DNA of 64,000 bases, from NCBI RefSeq assembly GCF_014235875.1, contig NZ_JACJUK010000001.1, forward strand, positions 372,001 to 436,000, written 5' to 3'. Shown here piece by piece: positions 1 to 8,658 of the stretch. This DNA comes from Croceivirga lutea (GTDB lineage Bacteria > Bacteroidota > Bacteroidia > Flavobacteriales > Flavobacteriaceae). Position 1 is the stretch's first letter. Every line of letters starts with the position of its first letter. Below the pieces are notes generated by a model. That model was given only the letters and a program-made list of their open reading frames with translations. It had not been told where the DNA came from and ran no database searches. A program made the translations under genes and the position numbers.

Positions 1-86
1 CTATAAACAAATGCGTAATTGAATATGATAAAAAGTACTAGAATTGCTTTTTTACAGAACATGTGGTATTACAAGGTTTAGGTTTA

Positions 87-1973
87 TTAAACAGTTTTTA
101 AAAAATCAACCAAATCAACATCCTTAGATAACCCAAGTTTCTTTTTAAACCTGTATTTAGATTTTAAAATACTATCAGGTAAAACGTTTAATGTAGCTGC
201 AATCTCTTTGGTTGTCAAATTCATTCTTAGAAATGTAGCAAGCCGCATTTCTTTTTCAGAAATATCAGGATATAGTGTTCTTAGCTTTTGGTCAAAATCG
301 TTATGAACTTCTGAGAAATAGGTTTTAAACACTTCCCAATCTTTATCAGAAGCATTTTCTTTTTTGAGGAGCATTACAATTCTTCGGAACTCCATTTTAA
401 ATTTTTCGGGCGAATTTTTAATGCTTTCTAGGTTTTGCATTAATTCTTGAATAAAGGTGTTCTTTTGAACCAAATGCAAGGTTTGACTTGCCAATTCCTT
501 CTGTTTGTGGGCAATTTCTTGTTTATAGATTTCTTCTTGTTTTTCTCGGGCAATTCTATTCTTTTTCATTCGTTGTCGAAATCCAAAGAAAAGTAATCCA
601 GAAACTGCTAAAAAAGTGAACATTCCGCCTGCGTATAATCCTTTAGTAAGTTTATCAACCTTGGCTTTTTGATTAAGTGTTTTTATTTCCTCTTGTTGCA
701 GTGCTATTTCTGCTTCTTTTTTCTCAGTATCATAAAGGGTTTGTAATTCATCTATTTGTTTTGCTTTTTCTATGGAAAAAATGCTATCATTAAGTTGTTG
801 AGAATACTTCAAATCATTCAACGCAGCGGTTAAATTGCCTTTTTTGGTGTTTAATTCACTTCTATAAGCTAATGCTTGCTTTAATTCTTTTGTAATACCT
901 AACGAATCTGTAATTTTTACAGATTCGTTTAACAGACTTTCGGCTTTAGTTAATTGATTGTCTAATACATAAGCATGACCTAAATTGTAAGCATAGATAG
1001 CTTTGTTAATACTGGATATGTCTGTAGTGTTTTCAAAAAGACATTTTTGTAAAAAGGGTATCGCTTTAGAAATAGCACCTTGTTCTTTGTATAAATTACC
1101 TAAATGCGAATATGAAGCGTTTATTACGGTTGGAAAATCGTGCGCTTGGGCTAATTGAAGTCCCTCAATAAAATTTTCTGCAGCTAAGTCATACTTTTTT
1201 TGTGCATGATAAACGTCCCCAATATCTTGTAGGGTAGTAGCTAAGTACAAATGGTCTTCAATATTCTCATATACTTCATTTGCTTGTTTAAATGCGGTAA
1301 TAGCCTTTTCGTAATCTCTACGTTCTACATGTAAATAACCAATATTTCGGTAGGTATCTGCCTTATGATATGTTTTTACCTCTAGGGTATCCATGGTTTG
1401 TAAAGCTTTATTAAAATATTCCATGGCTTTAGGGTAATTACCTAATTCTTTATAATTAAAACCAATAACATTCATTGCGGAACCATACCGTAAAAAATCG
1501 CCATAGCTTAATTGATAGGTGGCAGAAGAATCCATAAGTTCAATAGCTTTTTTGTAATTACCCTTATGTTCTTCGTAGATGGCTAAATTTTTAAGAATTG
1601 TAGCTAGATAGATATCATCATTATACTGTAGTGATAAGTTAAGCGCCTTACGATAGTAAGCTGCGCCTTTATCCATTTGGCCTAAAGTAGAATGGTAATG
1701 ACCGTAACCAAACACTGCTCTTAAAATGCCATGGTTATACTTTTCTTTCTCACTAAGCTTTTGCATGCTATCGAGATAAAATTTGGCTTTATCGGGCTCT
1801 GTGTAGATAAAAACCTCACTTAAATCGTCTAAAAGTGGCACTTTTTCTTCTACGGTTATTGCTTTGTTCAGCAACAGTAAAATACTATCCGACGCTTTTT
1901 GTGTTTTTGATTGAGGGAAAACTAAAAAACAGGTAAAAACAGTCAGTATTATGATAAGTTTTTTCGATAACAT
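87..1973 (-). CDS. Membrane-anchored TPR protein with C-terminal HTH (one-component regulator)
   Basis: 628 residues. An N-terminal hydrophobic stretch ending near PQS looks like a signal peptide. About residues 60-400 are tandem tetratricopeptide repeats. A coiled coil (about 400-440) follows, then one membrane segment (about 446-465), a second cytoplasmic coiled coil, and a C-terminal LuxR-like helix-turn-helix (EKEMRLATFLRMNLTTKEIA onward). Proteins of this build in Bacteroidota are taken to be membrane-bound transcription regulators with periplasmic TPR sensing; the ligand is unknown. The start is the ATG at the end of the ORF, with a hydrophobic leader immediately after. It is divergent from the surface-protein genes at 2261-6358, with repeated operator-like sites between, suggesting it controls them and itself. 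That control is inference. Confidence 0.8.
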   Translation of the reverse strand: MLSKKLIIILTVFTCFLVFPQSKTQKASDSILLLLNKAITVEEKVPLLDDLSEVFIYTEPDKAKFYLDSMQKLSEKEKYNHGILRAVFGYGHYHSTLGQMDKGAAYYRKALNLSLQYNDDIYLATILKNLAIYEEHKGNYKKAIELMDSSATYQLSYGDFLRYGSAMNVIGFNYKELGNYPKAMEYFNKALQTMDTLEVKTYHKADTYRNIGYLHVERRDYEKAITAFKQANEVYENIEDHLYLATTLQDIGDVYHAQKKYDLAAENFIEGLQLAQAHDFPTVINASYSHLGNLYKEQGAISKAIPFLQKCLFENTTDISSINKAIYAYNLGHAYVLDNQLTKAESLLNESVKITDSLGITKELKQALAYRSELNTKKGNLTAALNDLKYSQQLNDSIFSIEKAKQIDELQTLYDTEKKEAEIALQQEEIKTLNQKAKVDKLTKGLYAGGMFTFLAVSGLLFFGFRQRMKKNRIAREKQEEIYKQEIAHKQKELASQTLHLVQKNTFIQELMQNLESIKNSPEKFKMEFRRIVMLLKKENASDKDWEVFKTYFSEVHNDFDQKLRTLYPDISEKEMRLATFLRMNLTTKEIAATLNVLPDSILKSKYRFKKKLGLSKDVDLVDFLKTV

Positions 1974-2030
1974 AACACACAGGTTACTAGTTTACTACAA
2001 TTTAAAGCATAATTACCGTAAAATAGCCTT

Positions 2031-2194
2031 GTCCATAGTTTGTCCATATATTTTACCAAGTGCAAAAACAAAAAATACTATTCAAGTAATTGATAAACAG
2101 CTAATTAAAATATAATTTCAAATTAGTTGAGATATGGCTGTCTAGAGGTTTTTAGGAGGAATTTCTAAAATTCGTCCATGGTTTGTCTATGGAC
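2031..2194. promoter_or_regulatory. Paired operator-like sites between divergent genes
   Basis: Two near copies of a 17-bp element lie in the divergent intergenic region: GTCCATAGTTTGTCCAT at 2031-2047 and GTCCATGGTTTGTCTAT at 2174-2190. Each copy is itself a direct repeat of the half-site GTCyATrG with an 11-bp period, about one helical turn. The second copy is followed by GGAC, so it also forms an inverted repeat GTCCAT/ATGGAC. Placement between the TPR-HTH regulator and the surface cluster suggests binding sites for that regulator. No binding evidence exists. Confidence 0.5.
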
Positions 2195-2260
2195 ATTTTT
2201 AGGTGAGCTTTTGACAAGCGTCTAATTTCGAAAGTGTTGAATCTTAAAAATCAATTAATC

Positions 2261-2806
2261 ATGAAATCAATTATTCAAAATTTTAGATTGTTATCAATTC
2301 TTGTATTAGGAGTAATCTTAGCTACAGCAATTTCTTGTAGCGCCGAAGAGGATGAACCAGAAATGCCAGTAGAACCTTCTACCATTAGTTATGAAGTTAA
2401 ACTAACTAAAATTAAAGCAACAGATACTTCTGGCGAAGGCACTGCCGATAATGTTGACCTAGAAATTTATGGAGAATTATCAACTTCTTTAACCATAGGA
2501 ACCGTAGTTGATACCCGCCAACTGTGGACTGCTGATGTTGCTGATGCTATACGTGTAGAACAAAATGATACGCAATTAACAGGTGATACCACCTTTACTA
2601 TTGAAACAGAAGAATTGGCTGAAAGCAGTATTGCTTGCTCAGGCGATTTAGAAGAGTATGATGGTAGCGGAAACACTCAAAGTCAAGGGCAAGAGTCTAG
2701 CACGTTTTCGTTGGCATCTATTACGAGCACACAAGATATTGAACTTACGTTTTCGGAACCTACAGGGCAAACTGTGGTAGTAACCTTTACGGTAACAAGG
2801 CTCTAA
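2261..2806 (+). CDS. Secreted lipoprotein of unknown function
   Basis: 181 residues from the ATG at 2261. A GTG nine codons upstream would also be in frame, but the ATG gives a normal lipoprotein signal: Lys start, hydrophobic core, then lipobox TAISC with Ser after Cys. An acidic linker (EEDEPEMPVEP) follows and then a beta-rich domain with many Thr and Ser residues. The function is not recognised. It is the first gene of the rightward set facing the TPR-HTH regulator, and the operator-like repeats lie just upstream. It is probably exported to the outer membrane, though the acidic stretch after the Cys resembles the surface-export signal of Bacteroidota lipoproteins, so exposure outside the cell is possible. 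Confidence 0.7.
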   Translation: MKSIIQNFRLLSILVLGVILATAISCSAEEDEPEMPVEPSTISYEVKLTKIKATDTSGEGTADNVDLEIYGELSTSLTIGTVVDTRQLWTADVADAIRVEQNDTQLTGDTTFTIETEELAESSIACSGDLEEYDGSGNTQSQGQESSTFSLASITSTQDIELTFSEPTGQTVVVTFTVTRL

Positions 2807-2891
2807 ATCATTTTTAGCGGCTGGTGCTTAAAGTTGTAGATTCAACAACTTAGCATCGGTCGCTTACTTGATTTACCAAAAATTAAGTTAG

Positions 2892-3380
2892 ATGAAAACG
2901 GTTATCGTAATACTACTAAGTATTTTATATCATCAAGGATATGCACAGACCTTAAAGCGCCAAACCCTTTCAGTAGCAGGTAATTCCAATTTAGTTGTAG
3001 TTGGTCAAGGTTCTTTTTTCCTTCAGCAAAGTGTTGGTCAAAACTCAGTTATTAACACCTACGTAGAAAGTAATCATTCACTACGTCAAGGATTTGTTCA
3101 GCCATTACCTGCTATAGTTCTTGGGGGAGACCCAAACGAATTAGAAGTGGTTGTTTACCCTAATCCATTTGTTAATGGTGTTGTTGTCAATTTAGAACCT
3201 AGTGATGAGGAACGTGTAGAAATGCAGTTGTTTGATATTAGCGGCCGATTAATTTTACAAAACTCGTATGCTGCCAATACCCAATTGCAAATTCCCTTAT
3301 ATAATCTGGCAGAAGGGTCATATTTAATGACGCTTAAAATGGGTAGACAGTATGCAACGCATCAGTTATTAAAGTTATGA
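2892..3380 (+). CDS. Short protein with T9SS type A sorting domain
   Basis: 162 residues. It has a Sec signal peptide (cleavage near GYAQ) and a short central part with a QSVGQ stretch. The C-terminal region of about 80 residues has the type IX secretion sorting pattern: VYPNPF near residue 90, then LFDISGRLI, and LAEGSYLMTLKMG with a basic end. In the T9SS family this domain directs outer-membrane translocation and surface attachment. The passenger is very short (about 65 residues), so it may be an adaptor or structural surface peptide rather than an enzyme. The stop overlaps the next start (ATGA), so it is translationally coupled to the barrel protein. Confidence 0.82.
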   Translation: MKTVIVILLSILYHQGYAQTLKRQTLSVAGNSNLVVVGQGSFFLQQSVGQNSVINTYVESNHSLRQGFVQPLPAIVLGGDPNELEVVVYPNPFVNGVVVNLEPSDEERVEMQLFDISGRLILQNSYAANTQLQIPLYNLAEGSYLMTLKMGRQYATHQLLKL

Positions 3381-4033
3381 AAAGGCTGATGTGTGTGTTC
3401 GTTTTTACCTTGGTTTTTACTGATATGCATTCGCAATTGTTAAACGCTGAATGGGGCCAAACCTACTCCGGTTTTAGCTATACCAATTCGCAAGGCGGAA
3501 GTTTAAGTAACCTACAACCGTCAAATGCTACTTATATAAATGCAAATTATCATTTTCAGTTACCAAGTGATAAAGCAAATGTGATAGTAGGATTGTCACT
3601 AAATAATTATGGAGCGCTTGGTAGTGATGCCTTGCTAGACAATTATTTTGAATGGAATGTAAGCTACTTAGGTTTAAAAGTTGGATTAAAATATTACTTC
3701 GCTAGAGCAAGAGAATTTCAATTTTTTATAAGACCTACAGTTTCGGTAGAATACCTTCTAAGAGGCACCCAAACCTTGAATAATCAGGTTTTTAATTTAT
3801 CAGGAGAGGATGAATTTGACAATTTTATTGCTGTTCCTCGATTAGGATTAGGGGTTCAATATCCCATTTCTAACAAGGCAGCATTGTACGTAAGCTATGC
3901 CTACGGAACGAGCTTCTCTTTAGTTGATGCGAGTCCTGAAGACAACGAAAAACTAAATATTAACATGCACAATATTGGAGTAGGGGTAATTATACAATTA
4001 CCTGGCTGTAACTGTGCCTTTAAGAATTACTAA
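3377..4033 (+). CDS. Outer-membrane beta-barrel protein, PorP/SprF-like in style
   Basis: 218 residues with a signal peptide (cleavage near MHSQ). Repeated alternating hydrophobic strands follow, with aromatic girdle residues (INANYHFQLP, WNVSYLGLKVGLKYYF, FFIRPTVSVEYLLRG, RLGLGVQYPISNKAALYVSYAYG). It is the size of small 8-stranded barrels. It overlaps the upstream T9SS cargo gene by 4 nt. In Bacteroidota, small T9SS cargo genes often sit with PorP/SprF-like barrels that anchor them, so a partner role is a reasonable inference. Family assignment from sequence alone is moderate. Confidence 0.65.
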   Translation: MKRLMCVFVFTLVFTDMHSQLLNAEWGQTYSGFSYTNSQGGSLSNLQPSNATYINANYHFQLPSDKANVIVGLSLNNYGALGSDALLDNYFEWNVSYLGLKVGLKYYFARAREFQFFIRPTVSVEYLLRGTQTLNNQVFNLSGEDEFDNFIAVPRLGLGVQYPISNKAALYVSYAYGTSFSLVDASPEDNEKLNINMHNIGVGVIIQLPGCNCAFKNY

Positions 4034-4034
4034 A

Positions 4035-5975
4035 ATGAAAAAGATTTACTGTATTATTGGATGCTTACTGCTCAATATTAGTATAGTATCTGCACAAACC
4101 GAAGGAATTACATATCAGGCGGTATTGGTAGATAATAACCCTGATGAGATACCCGGTATAGATGTACCTTCTAATAATTTACCTAATAAAGAGTTAAGCG
4201 TTCAGTTTACCATTTTAGACGAATTTGGAACTATTGAGTATCAAGAAACGCAAGACACTACAACTGATGATTATGGAACTATAAATCTAACCATTGGTAA
4301 TGGTCAAACCACAGGTGAAAGCCTAGGCGGTTTTAATGAAATAAATTGGGATGGTCCAAAGGTACTTAATGTAGCAATTGACTTAAGCGCAGGTTCTAAT
4401 TATGAGCCATTTAGTAGTCAATCATTAACCTATGTACCCTATGTAAGACATCGAAATTTAATAGCTGATGGTTTTACAGATTTAAACGGAGATTTTTCAG
4501 TGAATAATGAAAGCTTAGCCACATTTACAGGTGATGTTGATATTAATCAAACCTTAGATGTTGAATCCTTTGCAAATTTTAAAGACCGAGTAACTATTGA
4601 TGCTACAATGGCTAGCACAGACCAATCAGATATTAATGCCTATCCTTTTTTAGTTTCGGGTAGTTCTCACGGAATGGCAATTAAATTAAATGAGAATATT
4701 CCGGGCAGAAAAGATAATTTCATGTCATTTTGGAACAATCAAGATGAACCAATTGGTCGGATAGAAGGGTTCCAACCCAATCAAGCACTTTTAGATTTCG
4801 CATCGATTAGTTCCATTCTATTTGATTTTGAACCTACAGAAGATGATGAACCTCAAGAACCCGAAGATGGAGAAGAACCAGAAGAAGAAGAAATAGACAG
4901 GAATGATTATCCAACCGATTTTCCTGATGCTCTTGACACTTATTTTAATAATGACTATACATTAGATTATTTAATGTATTCCATGGACATAGTCCTGGCT
5001 ACTTTTGATTTTTTCTGGGATGCTGCTTGCTATATCACTTGGGTGCCTGGTGTAGATGCTGATATTGATGATTGTGTAACAGCAATATTTGATGTTTTTA
5101 TTCAAGGAACACAATTAGCCCTGTATTTAGGATACAACGAATATAATAAAGGTGTTGCATTTGAGTCTGGCGGCGCAGATTATGCGGAATGGTTGATGAA
5201 ATATGATGCTAACGAAATTTTGCATTTTGGAGATATTGTTGGAGTTCGAGCAGGAGTAATTTCTAAACGGTTTATCACAGCTGACCATTACATGGTAGTC
5301 TCTAAAAACCCTATTGTTTCCGGGGCTATGCCCAAAGAAGATGAAATGGACAACTTTAAACAAATAGCTTTTTTAGGCCAAGTGCCAGTCAAGGTTATAG
5401 GAGAGGTGAATAAAGGGGATTACATACTACCATCAGGTAATGGTGATGGAATGGCAATAGCAGTCGCACCGGGAAAAATGAAAGTAAACGATTACAACCG
5501 GATTATTGGTGTTTCTTGGAGTGAATACCATGGAAATGAACTCTTCAGCTATATCAATACTGCCGTTGGGATAAATAGTAATGATTTAACCCAACAAGTA
5601 ACAGCTATGCAAGCTGTTATGAACCAAATGCAAACAGTTCTATCGCAGCTTAGTCCTAATTATGAACCTTCATATTTTGATGCACCCAATGTTTCAATAT
5701 CCCATGGAAATCAAATGACGACTTCACAACCACTTAGCGAAGTAATTATGGAACAATATGGTATTAATGAAGCTACCAATTCAAAAGAGGCTTTGTTAAA
5801 AATCAATGATTTGATGGAGTCTCATGACGCTAACAGTAAATGGTTCAAGTTTTCTGATTTACCCTATTTAAATGAGGTAATGACCAATCCTTCCCAAGAA
5901 AATATTGAAAGAGCGCGACAAGCGTATTCAAAGGCGCAAAAAAATATAGAATTAATAACACAGCGATTAAATTAA
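4035..5975 (+). CDS. Large secreted protein with G2-peptidase-like domain
   Basis: 646 residues from the ATG at 4035, one base after the preceding stop; the in-frame ATG 21 bases upstream lies inside the previous gene. A signal peptide ends near VSAQ. Residues about 25-150 resemble the beta domain common in Bacteroidota surface proteins (ITYQAVLVDNNP, VSFTILD-like). An acidic Glu/Pro-rich linker lies at about 270-295. The region around 380-500 (ADYAEWLMKYD, GDIVGVRAGVISK, VSKNPIVSGAMP, IAFLGQVPVKVIG, GDYILPSGNGDGMAIAV) resembles the phage-tailspike style self-cleaving or intramolecular chaperone domain of Peptidase_G2 type. C-terminal helices follow. Surface or adhesive role inferred; no catalytic residue is assigned. 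Confidence 0.6.
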   Translation: MKKIYCIIGCLLLNISIVSAQTEGITYQAVLVDNNPDEIPGIDVPSNNLPNKELSVQFTILDEFGTIEYQETQDTTTDDYGTINLTIGNGQTTGESLGGFNEINWDGPKVLNVAIDLSAGSNYEPFSSQSLTYVPYVRHRNLIADGFTDLNGDFSVNNESLATFTGDVDINQTLDVESFANFKDRVTIDATMASTDQSDINAYPFLVSGSSHGMAIKLNENIPGRKDNFMSFWNNQDEPIGRIEGFQPNQALLDFASISSILFDFEPTEDDEPQEPEDGEEPEEEEIDRNDYPTDFPDALDTYFNNDYTLDYLMYSMDIVLATFDFFWDAACYITWVPGVDADIDDCVTAIFDVFIQGTQLALYLGYNEYNKGVAFESGGADYAEWLMKYDANEILHFGDIVGVRAGVISKRFITADHYMVVSKNPIVSGAMPKEDEMDNFKQIAFLGQVPVKVIGEVNKGDYILPSGNGDGMAIAVAPGKMKVNDYNRIIGVSWSEYHGNELFSYINTAVGINSNDLTQQVTAMQAVMNQMQTVLSQLSPNYEPSYFDAPNVSISHGNQMTTSQPLSEVIMEQYGINEATNSKEALLKINDLMESHDANSKWFKFSDLPYLNEVMTNPSQENIERARQAYSKAQKNIELITQRLN

Positions 5976-5986
5976 AAACTAGAATA

Positions 5987-6358
5987 ATGAAAAAATTAAT
6001 GTATTTACCCATCGTAATGGGCATGTTGTTAAACCTCTCATGTGAGAGCGAAGAAGTTGAAATAAGCTCTAATTTATCTGGTACTTGGAACGGTAGTTAC
6101 TCGGGTGATGATAGGGGAGTTTGGGTGGTAACTGTTGATAACAATGGCAATGTAAACGGTACGGCAACATCTTCCTTTACTAACGATTCGTCACCTATAA
6201 GTGGTACGGTCTCTGATAATGGGGCATTATCTGCTACTCTTGGTAATACTACAGACCGTGAATTTGTGGGGCAATTAAAAGAAAATAACGAAGCTATTGG
6301 TACTTGGATAGATTCTGGACGAGATTTTGAGGGCACTTGGGAAGGTACTAAACAGTAA
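5987..6358 (+). CDS. Small lipoprotein, lipocalin-like beta domain
   Basis: 123 residues. Signal with lipobox LNLSC, then an acidic stretch (ESEEVEI) and a Gly/Thr/Asn-rich beta domain beginning LSGTWNGSYSG and ending GTWEGTKQ. The repeated GTW motifs are typical of small lipocalin-like or META-like domains. The gene starts 11 nt after the secreted protein at 4035-5975 and is probably the last gene of that operon. It converges with mutS2, with only one base between the stop codons. Function unknown. Confidence 0.65.
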   Translation: MKKLMYLPIVMGMLLNLSCESEEVEISSNLSGTWNGSYSGDDRGVWVVTVDNNGNVNGTATSSFTNDSSPISGTVSDNGALSATLGNTTDREFVGQLKENNEAIGTWIDSGRDFEGTWEGTKQ

Positions 6359-6359
6359 T

Positions 6360-8531
6360 TTACTTTTTCTTCTCAACCAAATCTAATAAGTCTACACTAA
6401 CATTTGTGGTAAAAAGGCCGTAGTTAACTACGGCTTTTCCTTTTTCTAGAGTGTCAATGGTACCCACAGCTTTACCATCATGCATACGTACACGGTCACC
6501 TAATTTAAATACCGGTCGTGGCTTTTTTTGTTCTTGCTGTACGGCTTTTTTCTTTTCAACTTTTTTCTGCTCTCGAACCTTTACTATTTTTTGTTGAAGT
6601 TCATTCGCAGTTTGTTTTTTAACAGCCTTTTTTGCCTTGGCCTCTTTTACCGAAGATTTTCTACGTTTACTATTCTCAGTCTCTACAATACGTAGCACGT
6701 CAGAAATTAGAACACGTTTCTTTTTATCGTGAAAATAGCGCTCTGCGGCATCATTCAACTTATTACCTAAATGAATCATACGCTGATTATGGTCGTACAA
6801 TTCTTGGTAATTCTCGAGTTTGTTTTTAATCTTTTGGTTTAACTTTTCTAAACGTTCTGCTTCCTGCTTCGCCTTTGACTCCTTGTCTTGTAAACGAGAC
6901 TCTGTTTTAGACATTTTGGAGCGTTCTTTTTGTAATTTAGATATGGTAGCATCAAAACGAACCTTACCACGGTCAATTTTCTTTTTTGCTTTGTTAATTA
7001 AGCTGTAGGGAATTCCATTTTTTTGCGCAACTTCAAAAGTAAAAGAGCTACCAGCTTCACCTAAAACCAACTGGTATGTGGGTTCTAAAGTTTTATTGTC
7101 AAATTGCATATTAGCATTGGTCATATTTGGTAACTCATTGGCCAATAACTTCAAATTTGCATAATGTGTGGTAATAACTCCAAAAGCTTCTCTTTCGTAA
7201 AAAATTTCTAAAAAAGCTTCTGCTAGGGCACCACCCAATTCAGGGTCAGAACCCGTTCCAAACTCATCAATTAAAAACAGTGTATTCTTGTTACAGCGTT
7301 TTAAAAAGGAGTTCATGTTTTTGAGACGGTAACTATACGTACTTAAATGATTTTCAATAGATTGATTATCACCAATATCTGTCAAAATCTTATCGAAAAA
7401 ACAAACAGTACTGCGTTCATGAACCGGAATTAATAAACCAGATTGCAGCATTACCTGTAATAGGCCTATGGTCTTTAATGTAATACTTTTTCCACCAGCA
7501 TTTGGTCCAGAAATAACGATAATTCTGTTGTTTTGGGATAGCTCAATAGTTTGTGGCCACGTTTTTTCACCCTTTGATTTGTTATTTAGAAATAAAAGTG
7601 GGTGAAAAGCATCTCTTAGCAACAGTTTTCGTTCCGTATTTAGATTAGGCAATATGGCCTGCATTTCGTTGGCATACTTGGCTTTAGCAGCGGTAACATC
7701 AATATGTGTTAAAAAATACTGATAGGTTTCTAGCAACCCAGATTCTGGTCGGATAGTATTGGTAAGCTGTAAAAGAATCCTTCGAATCTCTTCACGTTCT
7801 TCGTATTCTAGATTGCTTAATTCGGTGGTATATTGTAAAGTAGTTTCTGGAACAATGTAAACTATGCTACCCGTTTTAGAATTACCTAAAACAGTACCTT
7901 TTACCTTTCTTCGGTACATTGCTTTAACAGCTAACACCCTTCTATTTTCAACTATAGATTCTTTAATGTCATCAAGAAATTCAGCGGCCTGATATCTTTG
8001 TAGTGCGGTTCCAAAGCTTTGATTTATCTTGCCTCGCACGCTATTTATGTCAAATCGTATACGTTTTAAATCAACCGATGCATTGTCTCTAACTTCACCA
8101 AATTTATCGATAACCTCTAAAATTGATTTGGGTATAAAAGGGTTCTCTTGAAGTTTTTCAGTAGCTTCAAATAATAGGGGATAGTACTCTTTAAATTTCT
8201 TAAAAAACTTCTTGTGCAGGCTTATGGTTTCGCATAAATGCGAAATTCTTCTAAATCCAGAAACCTCTAAAACAGTGTTTTCAATTTGAAGCAATTTTAA
8301 TTCTTTATCTATGGCGTCAAAACCGTGATTAGGTATTCGATTATCATTTTCAAAAGAAGACAAATATTCTGAGGTTTGCCCTAATTGATTTAAAAGGGCT
8401 TCATGATTCTCTAACGGCCTTAACTCTAAAGCAGCCACCTTTCCCAATTCTGTATTACAGCGTGCAGAAAGTTGTGTTAATACCGTTGGAAATTCTAAAT
8501 CTTGAAGCGTTTTAGTGTGTATAGAAGACAT
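6360..8531 (-). CDS. mutS2: MutS2-like DNA-binding ATPase lacking an Smr domain
   Basis: 723 residues from the ATG at 8531; a TTG seven codons upstream is in frame, but the ATG follows an AGAAAAGAAA purine run and gives MSSIHTKTLQDLEFP, the expected family start. The helical MutS core occupies residues about 1-300. Walker A (GPNAGGKS) is near 342-349, Walker B and signature (LIDEFGTGSDPELGGALAEA) follow, and a long coiled coil (about 510-610) precedes a Lys-rich linker. The C terminus is a small beta domain (FKLGDRVRMHDGKAVGTIDT). MutS2 proteins normally end in an Smr nuclease domain; none is present here. MutS2 is linked to recombination control and ribosome rescue; the Smr-less form may act only as a clamp or splitter. 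Confidence 0.85.
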   Translation of the reverse strand: MSSIHTKTLQDLEFPTVLTQLSARCNTELGKVAALELRPLENHEALLNQLGQTSEYLSSFENDNRIPNHGFDAIDKELKLLQIENTVLEVSGFRRISHLCETISLHKKFFKKFKEYYPLLFEATEKLQENPFIPKSILEVIDKFGEVRDNASVDLKRIRFDINSVRGKINQSFGTALQRYQAAEFLDDIKESIVENRRVLAVKAMYRRKVKGTVLGNSKTGSIVYIVPETTLQYTTELSNLEYEEREEIRRILLQLTNTIRPESGLLETYQYFLTHIDVTAAKAKYANEMQAILPNLNTERKLLLRDAFHPLLFLNNKSKGEKTWPQTIELSQNNRIIVISGPNAGGKSITLKTIGLLQVMLQSGLLIPVHERSTVCFFDKILTDIGDNQSIENHLSTYSYRLKNMNSFLKRCNKNTLFLIDEFGTGSDPELGGALAEAFLEIFYEREAFGVITTHYANLKLLANELPNMTNANMQFDNKTLEPTYQLVLGEAGSSFTFEVAQKNGIPYSLINKAKKKIDRGKVRFDATISKLQKERSKMSKTESRLQDKESKAKQEAERLEKLNQKIKNKLENYQELYDHNQRMIHLGNKLNDAAERYFHDKKKRVLISDVLRIVETENSKRRKSSVKEAKAKKAVKKQTANELQQKIVKVREQKKVEKKKAVQQEQKKPRPVFKLGDRVRMHDGKAVGTIDTLEKGKAVVNYGLFTTNVSVDLLDLVEKKK

Positions 8532-8593
8532 TTTCTTTTCTAGCAAGTTCAAATATACTACAAAGGCATATTTTGCTTTAAATACAATGGAAA

Positions 8594-8624
8594 TAAAAAG
8601 GCACTTTACTTAAAAAGTGCCTTT
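8594..8624 (-). terminator. Rho-independent terminator after acr3
   Basis: Perfect 11-bp stem (AAAGGCACTTT at 8597-8607 with AAAGTGCCTTT at 8614-8624) with a 6-nt loop. Read on the minus strand it is followed by a T run. It lies just downstream of the arsenite exporter and upstream of mutS2, so the two genes are separate transcription units. Confidence 0.8.
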
Positions 8625-8658
8625 AACTACCGTAGAAACTTCTTACCTATACATGAAA

